NCBI GenBank assembly: GCA_025330725.1
Contig: JAIWND010000001.1
Coordinates: forward strand, 62,001 to 126,000
Length of the DNA stretch: 64,000 bases
Source of the DNA: Chlamydoabsidia padenii
Lineage: Eukaryota > Mucoromycota > Mucoromycetes > Mucorales > Cunninghamellaceae
Direction: 5' to 3'
Positions 22,331 to 34,704 of this stretch are shown piece by piece (position 1 is the stretch's first letter; each line of letters opens with the position of its first letter). A program made the translations under genes and the position numbers. The notes beneath the pieces were generated by a model that worked only from the letters and a program-made list of their open reading frames with translations, did no database searches and was not told the origin of the DNA.

Positions 22331-23629
22331 CAAAATTCAATGTCCCTGCATGATCATGGAGAGGAAGCGTTGTCAGTCGACTCGTTGTAGGGCCCAAATT
22401 TGCCGATGTGTATAAAGTTACAATACAACTTTTTGATGGGGTCAGGGGCCGCACCCATCAGCAGACAACATCGGCGTTTCAAAATGACTGGGATCAAACG
22501 GGGTTTAAAAGACGTTGAGTTTAATAAGAAAGGGCCCATTTAGTGCTGACGAAGAATAACGTCGGCTTTGACGCCCCGCAAGAACCAAAATAATTTGGCA
22601 TGACGTGTATGATACACCGATATGATCAGATGATCTAATTACAGAATGATAAACTAGAAAAGTATAAAGACTCGTGGATTGATGACAATGTAGTATTGAG
22701 TTGTGGCTTGATTAGTAAAAAAAAAAAAAAAGTTAATATCAAAAGGGCGGCCTTTCTACTATATTTCATTGTCTGTGGATTCCTACTAAACGTGATCGAG
22801 TGTAACATGGCGTGCGGAGAAGCCCTCAAGTCTTTTTTTTTGGGGGGCGGGGAGATCGTTGCATGGAATCCAATTTTTCATTTTTGACAAAATCTCCCCC
22901 TACTTGGTTTTCAATATAGCACAACCAAATGAATTGTGCTCCTTGGACTTCACTGATGTTTTTTTCGGCATTAATGTAGCGGAGACCTGTCAGTTCTTTG
23001 TTTTAAATCCCGCCATCCGATTTTCTGGATATGGTGCAAACCCCGACCACACCAAAAAAAGTGCACTCACCCCCATTTTTCCCATTTTGGCTATGGGTAG
23101 TACATAAGTGAGTGATGAATAAAATCGTGTCACCAACTGGATTTATTTTGGATTTGCAAAGTCAATTCATATATGGTCTAGAGAAAAAGAAAAAAGAAAA
23201 AGTACTTTTTCTCACTATGCGAATAACCGTGATGCATGAGGAAGACCATCTTACTATCAGGAGTGGTTTATATAAGATTTATGCAACTGATTTAGTCCGG
23301 ATTAGATACCGACTATTGCCCCCACCTCCCTTTGGCACATTTCTTCACCGATGATGGCGTTTATGATAAACAAACAATCTGGATATAAGGGAGAGAGGTT
23401 AGGTTTAGCTCATAAGTAGAGCAAGCCTCGATATTGTTTCCCTAACCTTGATATTAATACGTTTAATCACTCATAGGGCCGGATATCGCGCGAGGATTTA
23501 AATCCCGACTTTTTTTTTTTTTTTTTTTTCAAAAAGCTCAGGATTCTGAATTTTCCCTTTCTCTTTTCCTTTCTACTTCTCAAATAATCTATTCACTGTC
23601 TTTATGTTTTTACTTGATCTCATATATCC
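22331..23629. other. Gene-poor DNA and promoter of the transcription factor gene
   Basis: No gene recognised. Motif-family copies at 23001-23014 (TTTTAAATCCCGCC) and 23497-23509 (ATTTAAATCCCGA); the second lies about 130 bp before the start codon at 23630 and is followed by a T-tract and a pyrimidine-rich stretch. Confidence 0.5.
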
Positions 23630-24029
23630 ATGCTAAACAACTTTCCACATTTAAAACGGCAGAAACATGACGCTAATATAAATGGAAACGTAAGTACACA
23701 GATGCATCTAGTTTAAAACAAGAACTAATCTCCCTTTTCCTTTCACTTTATAGTGTTTATACTGCGACCAACAGCAGCAGCATGCTGGCAGCTGTCCTGT
23801 ACAATCCACAACCAGTCAGTTGGCTTCAGAATATCAACATATACGTGCGGCCATTGAAGATCCTACTATTGATATGGAAGACATCGAACGACGACTACGG
23901 AAATTGGAAACTCGATTGACTTTACGTATACCAGACGAGACCACCACCAATCTACTCGAACAGCAACAACAATTAGTCGACAATGTCTTTTATTCCTCCA
24001 CTCCATCTACTTTTAACACTCCCACCGCC

Positions 24030-24061
<32 letters not shown>

Positions 24062-26297
24062 CAACAACAACTCTACAGTGATACCACAACAAACATCAAC
24101 CATGGCACTTACCTCAACCGGCATTGATATCAATACTACCATTACCGAACCTCACCATTTTATGAAGCTACTGCTAAATGGAATCAATCCGGCATTTGTA
24201 CAGCAAAAGGCGATGGAAACCTATGGTCGACGTATTGATTTGGTGAGCCCTGCTATGGATAACCCTAATAATCAACAAGGTATTAGTAATCTGGCAATCG
24301 ATAAAGAAGACCCTGAAGAATTATTATGGCTGGATATGGTGCTTACGACAAGATACCCCATGTGCTTCATTGTCTATCAAATGGTGGAGAAGAATCGACT
24401 GGTGGAATGGGTGTCTCATGCTTATATTGATGGCCTTCAAGGTCAAGTCAAACTGGAATATTCTTTGCTGGCCAAGTCTGTCCGTGCTTTTGTATACAAT
24501 CATGAAAAGATATCTGCTCGTCATGATCATGGTGGTGATCAAGATCCTCATCATCGTAATATCAATCTGAACCGTGGTGCTTTTTACTTTCAACAAGCCG
24601 AGGAATTGCTGGAATTATGTTACATGACTAGTAGCCGCCACACCATCCGGTCCCTCCTCCATATGTATATGTATCAAGTAATGACTCCTGGTGGGCATAT
24701 CAAGTCGGTCCAATACAGTGATTTGGCGATCAGAATGGCACAGGCGCTCAAACTGAATAACGAAAAAGGCATGCTGGTGAACGAACAACTTCGAGAAGAC
24801 GATCGGCGTCTATGGTGGTCAACAGTCTGGTTGCATTTATGGTCTTGCGTCTCCTTTAATCGGCCTTTATTGGTGGATCCTTCTGATATTATGTCGTCGA
24901 ATAGTCGATCCCCTAGCAAACGGCAGGATGAATCCAGTCAGGTGGGCTATTGTATCGATCTCTGTGTGAATAGCGTCAAGTTGATGCTCTTGTCTCGATC
25001 CATTCGTCAGCGTCTATTGGCGGAAATGACAGAGGCGAAATTGTTATGGACATTACAGGGTATTGAACATCAGTTGGAAACATGGTGCCGAGCCTTACCG
25101 GAACCTTTACAACTACGATTCTTGACGAATGAAGGAACTGAATTGGACCCTATGGATGACGTGGGACAACATGATGGACAGTCATCACAGGTGTTTGCTA
25201 TGGAGATTGGATTGCTGCTACAGGGACAGTGGGCAACAGCAAAAATACGGGTATATGAATGTTTCGGGACAAACGATGCGTCCATCTTGGATCTCTTGGT
25301 GGTGCGTCATCGCCTTCAAGTGGCTGTGGAATTCACAAATTATTTATCTCAGATGGTGGAACGGATTAGACCTTGCTTTTTGATGTATCTTTTGACAGAG
25401 ACTCAACCTTGTTTGACAACATTGATCGCCTTGGCTGCTTACGAACACAACACTGATATTATCCAGATGGCGGCGATACGGCAATTGTCCATGTTGAAGA
25501 CTCTATTCCAAAGGTATCCTTGCTCTAGTAACTCTGCTTGCCACCAGTGGGTCCAAAAGATTGATCAGACTTTACAAGAACGTGCACCACCACCACCACA
25601 ACAACAACAACAACCAACAAGTATGACTTCTATGGATGTTAATTGGTCTACTTCTTTGCTGCCAATCCTCAATGAATCAACACCGTTAAGTGATTATACA
25701 TATCAACATGATCATCTACGACAATATCAGCACTATCAGTATACTCAACACCCATATGCACAACATCAGCAACAACAGCAACTGCAACAGCAACAATATC
25801 AACCCTACTTACATCAACCGAGTATTAATCAAGGCCACATATATCCAATGAATCTTGATCTCTTGTCGTCCACTTTATCATCAGTCACCACTGGGGAATC
25901 GGATCAATGGCGAAGGACATCAATGCTGAATGGATTCGGTGGTACAGACCGCTCTTTATCAAGGGAGTCTTATGACAACAAGCCATCATCTCCCAATCCA
26001 TACTTCCATCAACATGGCACGGCAATGCAAGGCATGACATTACTATCAACACAAACATCTATCGTTAATCATTTGGAACCATCGAATAGTAGCAGCACAA
26101 CCAGGATACATGTGCATCCATCATCATCTTCATCATCACAACTTGCAAATGAACACAATGGACGACATCAACCATCGGAAAAAGCTGCCGGTAAGCAATC
26201 AAGCTGGCCTTCTCTTGATATGTATCCTGATTCTTCCACCTTGAATCATCATCAACACTCTATTTTACATTACCCGCCGACAGATCCATCTAGATGA
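23630..26297 (+). CDS. Fungal_trans-type transcription regulator with degenerate Zn2Cys6 cluster
   Basis: Two exons (23630-23689, 23754-26297) give 867 aa. Residues 13-34 read like the second half of a zinc cluster: KHDANINGN, then C21-x2-C24-x9-C34; the first three cysteines are absent, with His at the position of the third. An in-frame stop precedes the ATG, so no upstream part is missing in this exon. A short coiled linker follows (MEDIERRLRKLETRL). The middle (about residues 140-420) is a Fungal_trans/fungal_TF_MHR domain, with AFYFQQAEELLELCY, IRMAQALKLN and EDDRRLWWSTVWLHLWSCVSF. The C-terminal 260 residues are Gln/His/Ser-rich. Role: probable transcription factor; DNA binding by the usual cluster is doubtful. 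Confidence 0.88.
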
Positions 26298-26777
26298 TCT
26301 TTTTAATAATACGCTCCCCCCCTTTAATTACTTATATTGTATAGTCTTTGTTTTGTTACCTTAAATTTTTATATGTACTCTGTGTATGTTTGTTAATAAA
26401 GAATCCATTATGTTTTATGTCTTTATATGTGTGTATTGTTGGAAAGGGAAAAAGGAAAAAAAAAAATGATGGTATCTTTTTGGTGGTGCTTTATCATAAT
26501 TAGACATGATTGTGTAACCATCGCAGACCTTGATGTCTCTCACAAAGAAGCGGGATTTGAAAATTAGGTTGGACTTACAAAAAAAAAGACCCCGTTCTTT
26601 TCTTTTCTCTCTTCTCTTTTTATTTTTCTTTTCCTCAATCTCATGCACATACCAAACATTCTTTTATACCTCAGTCTCAAATATTTGGCAATTAAGTGGT
26701 AGAGGGAGGGGGATGTCTTTTATATGACTAGGTAAACGAACTTTATGTTTTAAACCATCTGTTGGAAAAAGGAAATC
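26298..26777. promoter_or_regulatory. Intergenic region with strong composite motif
   Basis: Holds polyadenylation-like AATAAAG near 26395 for the upstream gene. GCGGGATTTGAAAAT (26550-26564) is followed by a 60-bp pyrimidine-rich tract (TTCTTTTCTCTCTTCTC), the arrangement seen at other promoters, ahead of the small spliced ORF at 26778. Confidence 0.45.
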
Positions 26778-26961
26778 ATGCTCTGTCGATCAATTGACGT
26801 TTTGGTGCGACCATTTGACATCAAGGTAATGGATAAAAAAGGCTCTAATAATAATAAACATAGGGTTATCATTCTTTATTATATAGGTAGGGCCAGATGG
26901 CATGGGTGTACTTTATAATCGACTATTACATGCGGTGCAACATTTGGATTCAAGTCAATGA
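26778..26961 (+). CDS. Tiny spliced ORF of unknown function, 40 aa
   Basis: Exons 26778-26825 and 26887-26961 join in phase through a GTAATG donor and a TATATAG acceptor. The product reads MLCRSIDVLVRPFDIK then VGPDGMGVLYNRLLHAVQHL and a short end. The family is not recognised. Support: intact splice signals, a motif-plus-pyrimidine promoter about 215 bp upstream, and AATAAAAC about 80 bp downstream of the stop. It could be a separate small protein, or the last exons of a longer gene whose 5' part I cannot resolve. Confidence 0.35.
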
Positions 26962-27607
26962 TCGATTGGGGGTCATCACCAGTCATTGGGAAACTTTATC
27001 AAGATATTTTGGTGTTATACATTTAGCATAGACATACACATATATAAATAATAATAAAACTTGTTAATCAATAAATTATATCTAATAAAAAGAATGCACT
27101 GTATCAATATTCGACACTGTTATGGAACGAATATTGAAAAGGTCTTTGTCTAAAACCTATTAAATCGACGTATTTGGAAGTGTGGGGAGTTGTATACCGT
27201 ACCTACCGATCCGTTCGTATTGGATCAAAGCAATCGGTTGGTTTTTTCAAGTGGGTGGTCTGCATAAATGTATTCCCTAGTCCATACCATCTTGAGCTTG
27301 ACTTGATTAGTAAAAGTGACCTGAGCACTTTAACTTCCGTAATAAAGTATATTAAGAATGCATTTCAAAAATCACAGCCACTTGAATCATTAGCTCGATT
27401 GACAAAGGAGTGAGTGATGGTCTTTTGCGGGGTAGGCGGGATTTAAAATTGTTTTTGCAGCATCAAATACGCATACACCACCACCACCACCAAAATACAA
27501 TAACCAACCGTTTGGACAAATTAAATGTATAAACGCCAAAACATTATGAGTTTTTATTACATAAGACAAAGACTAATAGTGTATGATATGATTATAATTT
27601 ACTTTAT
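26962..27607. other. Intergenic region
   Basis: AATAATAATAAAAC near 27046 is a likely 3' end signal for the small gene. GGCGGGATTTAAAAT (27435-27449) is a strong composite-motif copy close to the 3' end of the P5B ATPase gene with no nearby start codon. No gene seen. Confidence 0.5.
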
Positions 27608-28146
27608 TTATCTAATAGAATCCATTTCTTCAACCAATCGTTTATACGCCTTCCTACTTGTAGTACCAACCTGTGTGTAGTTGCCACCTCGTCGTTTATG
27701 TTCAAGTAACGTCGTGATCCAGCCCGCCAAAGAGACAAAAAAGCATTTTTCACATAACCAGGATATGCCAAAGTTTACGAGAGCCAACACCACAATAAAC
27801 AATCTAAAACTAAAGGGTAAAGGTTCCAATTCCAACAAATCCATCAAAAACGAGGTGGGCCATAGTACGCTCCAGGTGGTAAAAGAGACGAGGAATACAA
27901 GAGTGATCATAAAACGACCTACATACATCAATTGATCAGTCACTGATTTCCCCCTCCCATCCTTTTTTTTTTTTCTGTGGTTACCATTTGTGTATAAGGG
28001 TTGTCGATAGGGAGGACCAACACTAAACACCACAGCTACCAATATATATTGATAACTGGAGACCAAAAATAGTACCGTGTTTTCATAGCATGATATGTTT
28101 TCACCATCAGGATCGAATTCAGGAGCCTTGTACCTAAGCAAAGCAA

Positions 28147-28190
<44 letters not shown>

Positions 28191-31100
28191 AATGATCCAC
28201 TTTTTGTCAATCACCCCTGTTTCTATATTCTTACCATGATTGTTGATGTACGATCCAGTAGGCAAAAAGCTGAAAGCCTGAGTTGATCACAATGTGCCCG
28301 ATGAGAGAAGTCAATACCTTTTTCGACACCAAACTAGCAGTTGGTCGTTTCCGGAAGAGATGTGGCCAAGCTGCCGTGTATCCCACTAAAATCAGAAGAA
28401 GAGGTTAGGTCCGCATTCACCGTCATTCTGATCAGACACTTACTATATACAGCAACAGGTAAGATCAAGAAGAGATCAATATACAAGAATTGAAAATCAC
28501 CAAGATTACTTCCAAACGCATAAAGAAGAGTCACCGAGGTAAATTGGATCAAACTATAGAGAGCCATGTACTTGAAGCAACTAAAACTTGTCACCAATGC
28601 AGCGCGTCCTTCCCTATAAAGTGTAGAAGAAAGAGAGTGTGAGTAGCGGTATAAAGTTGGTATATCTATTTTATCCTAAACTTACTTGATAACATCAATG
28701 ACACATTCAATATCCATTGTGTTGCTTGTAAAGGGAGCAGCTACAGATGCCTCCGCTTCAGATAATGAGATACCAATGTGACCAGCTTTGAGAGCACCAC
28801 AATCATTAGCACCATCACCGCAGAATCCAACACAATAGTCAATATCTTGTAAAGCCATCACCAGTTCTTGTTTTTCGTCAGGTGACATACGCGCATAAAT
28901 CGCCCCTTTAATAAGCATCCTGCCGAGTAGTTCAGATGTTGCATGATCGATCATCCATCGGAAGGCCTCCCCTGTCACAGCAAGGTAGTAAAGACTTGGT
29001 CCAGAGAATGGGTGTTCGTAATAGTTTGCTGAGTCATTTCTTGATGGCTATAAAATCATAAAAGGGAAGGGTAAGGATTGGGTGCTTTTTTTCATGCAGA
29101 TGACAAGGCGGTGTTTATTTTTTTTTTCTTTTCTTCTTACCATCAGAGTTTGGCTGTCGAGTTTGGACCCTTCACAGAGCACACTTTCCCATGATAAGAC
29201 AGAATCAGGATCAGTAGATGAGCCATGCAGAAACTTGGGGATGTATATTTCAGCTTCTTTTTCCACCAATCCACATTCTCTAGACACGCTGACTGCAGTC
29301 AAAACATTATCACCTATAAAATACACCTTTTGGTTAGAGTATAGTCATGTATAATTAGAGTATTGTTTTACCTGTGCACATGATTTGCCGGATATGAGCA
29401 TTGCGTAGAGTAGTGAGCGCCGACACCGTACGAGTCTTCAGCTTGTTTTCAAAGATGATAAAGCCCAAAAAGGTCAAGTTGGATTCCACTTCTTGTCTAT
29501 GGATTCAAGTACGACTGTTAGTAAAGTGTAATTTGACACGACCGTTTTGCCCTACCTTTTGAGTTTATGAAGTTTATGCCATTTCACGCCTTGTAAACGT
29601 CGAGATGCACAAGCAATGACACGATATCCTCGATGAGTATACCAGTAAAGTTGTTCTTGATAGTCCTTGGGCACTAAGTTTCAAATAAAGAATAAAGTGA
29701 GTCAATGAGATACATTCTTTTTGTTCATTTGTAAATGTAACTTACTTGATTCAGGGGTACAGATATCCATCATCACTTCAGGGGCGCCTTTCACAAAGAC
29801 TTCCATATAGGTATTGGCCAATTGTCGTACGATCACACTCATTCTACGTAAAGCAGATACGAATTCAAATGAGTGGATGATTCCAAATTCGATAGGAGTG
29901 GTTTGACTTGAATCCTAAGTGTTGATATAATAGAACAGTCAATCTTTTGCATGGTCTTCTTTTTTCTACTTACCGATTGCAAGGACGAGAAGAGATCCTG
30001 TCGTCCACCAGGCGGTCTGACAACCGTGGGCATGATTCCAACCTTGGCACTTTTCTTGACCTGGGAAGACACCAATTCACTAGTAGATTTCAATCCCATC
30101 GAAGACATGCCACCACTTTCTTCGAGTTCCCAACCAGTAAATTCAAACATCTTGAGGTCCAGAGGATCGCCTACCAATTCACCACCTACAATTTTTAAAG
30201 AGTGACAGGTCGTCATGGCGCGGAGCATTTTATATTTGGAGCTGGTGGTCTCATCGTCTTGTTGTTGACGAGACAATGTATCGGTAACTGTTGTTGATTC
30301 CTTCTCGAATACCTTGGGTCCATCACCTTCCAGAGGATCGCCAACTGTTCTGATGCCATGGATATCCAAACCATCTTCTGTCAAAGTCCCAGTCTTGTCA
30401 AAGCACATACAGTCCACCTTACCCCCAATATTCACGCGAGGTGGAGATATACAAAAAATCCCTAGTCGTTTCAGTCGGTTGATCGCAAAGCTTGTACCAA
30501 TGGACATTGTTGCTGGAAGAGCAGGTGGTACCACGATGGTGATCAGATCCAAAGCACGTAGGACCATTGTTGTAGTGTCAATTCCCAGTCGGATGAAATT
30601 CACAGAAGATACCAAGAATCCCACCATTGCTACATTACATTAAGATGTGAGTTACATGCATGATTTTTTGGATTGTTCTTTTAGTCTTACCAATAATCGA
30701 CAATACACCAATGAATCTAAAGGAATCCCGATAGAATTTAAAGTTGTTCGGTTTTGGAAACAGCATACTTCGGACAAGAGCACCTTTAGCCGTATTAAAG
30801 CCAGTTCGGACCACCACAGCAGTTGCGGAGATATTGTTTTCAGAGCGTACACGTACCACCTTGGTGCCATTGAATAAAAAGTGCTTGGCTACTTCGGCAG
30901 GTATGGTTGGACCAGATAGATCCAGTTTTCGTAAAGTGACATCGATCATGGGTAGTTTGGATACCGGTACTGATTCCCCAGTGAGCATGGATTCATTCAG
31001 GATACAATCACCAGTGATGAGCATTGCGTCGCAGGGCACAGTGTGAAGGTCACCAATATCAATGAGATCACCAGGAACAAGATCGACCGAGCTGATGATC

Positions 31101-33076
31101 CGCCCTATGCACCAAAATAGAAAGAGAATATAAAGTTAGTGTTGAAAAATACAGCCAAAATCGGAGTTTCTACTTACATGAGCCATTCCTAAATGTTCTA
31201 ACCGAGCATTCGAAGCGTGACATGTCCCGCATCCGTTTCATTGTCTATATTAAATGTAAAAACCAAGTTAGCCAAACCTGCCATAACTTCGCCACCACCT
31301 TAAATCTACCTGTTTTGTTTCCACTAATGTTGTAATGATACTAAAGGCGCTGATCACAAAGATACAAAAGGCATAATAGTAGTAATCATCCATACTCCAC
31401 AGAATAATGCTACCAATTTGGAAGACATAGAATGGATTGAGGACCTAATATTCATGAGGAGAGGAACATAAAGTGATTAGTAGTTGATCAAATAGCATTA
31501 GCATCCCCTTTTTCATACTTACTTCATCTGTCAACAGCTTCATGATAGGTTTTTCATGGATGTTTATAATATTGGGTCCAAACACCGATAATCGTTTAAT
31601 ATATTTTCCTGTTGATAATCCAAGCTTGAGGTTCTTCACCGAGGTCCATTGGTGATCCTTGTAAAACCTAGTAGAGTAACAATGATATATAACAAAGTTT
31701 ATAAAAAGCATGAGTCAGAATCAACCCTTTTTTTTTTCTCCGCCTAGATTGTATTATGTTGATACTTTACCCAGTGATGAGGAATCTGTCAAATAAGGGA
31801 TGATAAGCCAGTCGGACATAACGATAGTCGACCAGAATCAGGTGCTGTAAAGATTCATCCAGATTCAAGTATGGCAGCTGAGCTTGTGTATCCACCAGGG
31901 TCCGAGTAGATAGAGAGGGAGAAGTCGACTGCGCCAGTTCATTCTTGATTTGTTGAGCTGAGAATACAGATCCAATGGTTCCATTGTAAAATTCACGTAA
32001 AGGACGAAGAATTTCATATTGATTGTATTGGTTCTATGTGTGTACAATGAGGTTGAGTGAGTTCACCTTTTTTTTTTTTTTTTTTTTTCTCTTTTCCATC
32101 CACGCCTGTACCAATAAGGTAAAAACCTTCCAAAAAAAGAGAGAATGAGATTTCTTACCTTGAATACCAGCCATTGAGCATCTTTAAGAGGAACTTGTTG
32201 ACCAACCCATTTAATCCACCAAGTAGGTACCCAACGAGCAATAAGCCATACAATACCAAGAGTACCAATACAGCATAATCGGTAAATAAAGTGACGCAGC
32301 GTATGATATTGATAGCCATAAATGACCACTTGGACATCTTCTTCCTCCAATAACATGTGTTGTTCTAAGCGATTCCCCATCAAGTCAGTACTGTCACTGT
32401 CATCCATTCGTATCTGTTGATGGTGTAACCCTGTTGTTGTGTTAGAGCCAGAAGTGAGAAGTTTGCTGTTTAGATCGATGGTGAGGTTGTTTGGTTCGGC
32501 ATCGTCGTCGTCGTCGTCTTCATCATCATCATCGTCCTCGTCATCGGTAGATATATATTCGTCGCTGGTATTGAGTTCTGCGTCGTTAATAGGAGAGGTG
32601 TCAATGTCATCTTCTGTTTTGGACTGATCGAGTTGTGTTTGTCGTCCTCGTCGTCTTTGATGCAAGTGTTGCTGTTGGTACTGTTGAGTATGATCTTGAG
32701 CAGAGGAATAAGACCCAGAAAGAGAGCGTTGGTGTTGAGTGGATTTAATAGGTGGAAAGGCAGAAGCAATACCAGAAATTGTTGGTTCTGGAGTTTTGGT
32801 CATGAATTCTTGAGAGGGTATTGTTGAAGAAGTATAACGGTGAGAAGAGGAAGAAGTGGATGGTGAAGGGACAGGTGGTGTATGAATAAGTGGTGCCGCA
32901 GAATCACGTCTTGGTTTAGTCGGTGAAGAGACAGAACTACTTTGGTGAGCCCAAGACAAAGTAGTGTTGTTTGATGAGTTGCCATTATCCGCTGTTAGGG
33001 AAGATCGGTTTGGTGAAGAGCTTGAGGCGGAGGCCCCATATGCCGCAGGTGTCCAGGTCGAGGGTTTCTTCGACAT
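27608..33076 (-). CDS. YPK9: P5B-type cation-transporting ATPase (ATP13A2/Ypk9-like)
   Basis: About a dozen or more exons on the minus strand; exon 1 is 32159-33076 and the last ends at 27608. The N-terminus is a long Ser/Thr-rich and Asp-rich cytosolic region followed by the P5B N-terminal hairpin ([18 protein letters not shown]). Visible catalytic motifs in order: [19 protein letters not shown] with LTGESVPV, the P5B membrane motif PPALPAT, phosphorylation site [13 protein letters not shown] (Asp codon 30397-30399), and the hinge [14 protein letters not shown]. Known relatives are lysosomal/vacuolar polyamine and metal-homeostasis transporters; substrate is inferred. Exon structure between 28.2 and 31.3 kb was not resolved base by base. 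One intron holds a run of about 37 A (28150-28187). Confidence 0.95.
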
Positions 33077-33370
33077 TCGTGATCACTAGAACGCATATAA
33101 AGACGTAAAGGAAGGTAAAAAAAAAACTTGTTTGTGGATCAAAAAAGAAAGAAAGAGTAAAGGAAAGAAAGAAAAAAGAAAAAAGTCGCTGGATTTTCCT
33201 TTTTCTAAAAAAAAAAAAAAATCAGATCGTGACTTTTTGGTCAAATCAAATCGCCGCATTCGATTAAAGTTTATACACCAAGTTAGGATCGATAAGAGAC
33301 AGTATGAATAAAACACAGTATAGTTATAATAATATGAAGTATCAAAAGGATACAAAAAAGGCGTATTTTA

Positions 33371-34528
33371 TTATGAATACCAATCTAAAAATAATAGTAC
33401 TAAACTAGCCCCTAATAAAAAGATTAGCATGAATTTGCGAGTCCCCCTATTTCGTTCCTTTGCTTGTAGGAGTTGTAGATTGCCTTGTTCCACCCGTTCC
33501 GTTGTAGCCAAAGAGTCACCATAAAGTCGATCTGTCTGCATAGTTTGTACTGCAAGATGATTGGTTAATTGAGTTTGTAAGGTGGATATTTCCATCAACG
33601 CCTTTTCCGCCTGTCGCACTTGATTGAGAGTTGTATTCATTTCTTCAAGCATCGATTCGTTTTCCTTTTCCAATTGCTGCATTTGTTCCTGAGATAATTG
33701 TTGTTCAAAAGCATCCATATCTTCATGAATATCTTCCATCCATCCCATAGTACTTGTCAAAGGTGATGAAGATGATGATGATTCAGTATGTGAGGTGGTG
33801 ATATCGGTTGATTTGCTTGGTTTCCAATTCAGTCCCAAAGAGGACGAGGGTGATGACACATTGTTGAGAGTGGTGGCATTATTAAAGAGATGATTTTCGG
33901 ATTTCTCCAGTTCCCGAGTCAAGCGTATTTCTTGTTGACCTTTTTGTAGTTTAGAGACATCCATCAAGAGTTTGTTCAAGAGCCAGATCATGTTACCCCG
34001 ATGAATTGACAAGATGTCCTCCGTTTCCATACCTACACCACCTGGTACCACCTGCTTGAAGAACTGTGCCAGTCGTCTGGAGGTCGTGGCTGCTGCTTGA
34101 TCCTTTCGTAATTGTTCGGCTTGTTCAAGTTCCTTGACACGATCCATACACCGTCGAATAATCAGTTTAGCCTGAAAGTCGATTTCATCACGTTCACGGT
34201 CAGTCAAATGAGTAATGTTGGCGGGAAACAAAGCAAAGAGTGAGCTGGCAGTTCCATTGAAGGAAGTTGTTGGTTTTTTGTTGTCAGTGGTCTTGTTGGA
34301 ACCAGGGTATCGCGGTTTACGAATATCGTTACTGAGGTAGATTCGTCGGATGGAGACCAAAAACCTGTTCAAACTATCAATATGCTGGTATATACGATAG
34401 GCTTCTTTGGTAAAGAGGTCATATGTGGTTTCCTTTTCTTCGGTTATCTTGGTGTTCTTCGGTATCTTCTTGTTTGGTAGAGGAGATGAAGCAACAAAGG
34501 TACGGAAGTCAGATGTAATATTAGGCAT
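33371..34528 (-). CDS. UFE1: Syntaxin-18/Ufe1-type ER SNARE
   Basis: Intronless, 385 aa. The N-terminus matches the syntaxin-18 family (FRTFVASSPLPNKK, KEAYRIYQHIDSLNRFL, LTDRERDEIDFQAKLIIRRC). The Qa-SNARE helix lies at about residues 285-350 (MLEEMNTTLNQVRQAEKALM, then ISTLQTQLTNHLAVQ with a central Gln), followed by a C-terminal anchor (KFMLIFLLGASLVLLFLDWYS) reaching the end, as in tail-anchored ER SNAREs. It mediates Golgi-to-ER retrograde vesicle fusion. Divergent from VPS53 with 176 bp between ATGs. Confidence 0.94.
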   Translation of the reverse strand: MPNITSDFRTFVASSPLPNKKIPKNTKITEEKETTYDLFTKEAYRIYQHIDSLNRFLVSIRRIYLSNDIRKPRYPGSNKTTDNKKPTTSFNGTASSLFALFPANITHLTDRERDEIDFQAKLIIRRCMDRVKELEQAEQLRKDQAAATTSRRLAQFFKQVVPGGVGMETEDILSIHRGNMIWLLNKLLMDVSKLQKGQQEIRLTRELEKSENHLFNNATTLNNVSSPSSSLGLNWKPSKSTDITTSHTESSSSSSPLTSTMGWMEDIHEDMDAFEQQLSQEQMQQLEKENESMLEEMNTTLNQVRQAEKALMEISTLQTQLTNHLAVQTMQTDRLYGDSLATTERVEQGNLQLLQAKERNRGTRKFMLIFLLGASLVLLFLDWYS

Positions 34529-34704
34529 GTAATATAGATATGAAGAAGAGACGATGCTCTCTCTCTCTTTTTTTTTTTTATTTTACCAAATTCAGCGGGA
34601 TTTGAAATTGAGTCCAACTTTCAAAAGGTAAAATAAAAAAACTACCTTCTTTTTCTTCTTCCCTCTCTTTTATCACTTTATACTCTACTTTTTTTTTTAA
34701 ATAT
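34529..34704. promoter_or_regulatory. Bidirectional promoter UFE1/VPS53 with composite motif
   Basis: GCGGGATTTGAAAT (34595-34608) lies 66 bp from the UFE1 ATG and 96 bp from the VPS53 ATG, flanked by T-rich and pyrimidine tracts on either side. It is the only obvious shared element in the 176-bp spacer. Confidence 0.6.

Noticed and set aside
23395..23460. Inverted repeat GGTTAGG ... CCTAACC as a possible telomere-like or terminal repeat
   Set aside because: Arms are only 7-8 bp, about 40 bp apart, with no repetition of the unit and no mobile-element gene nearby.
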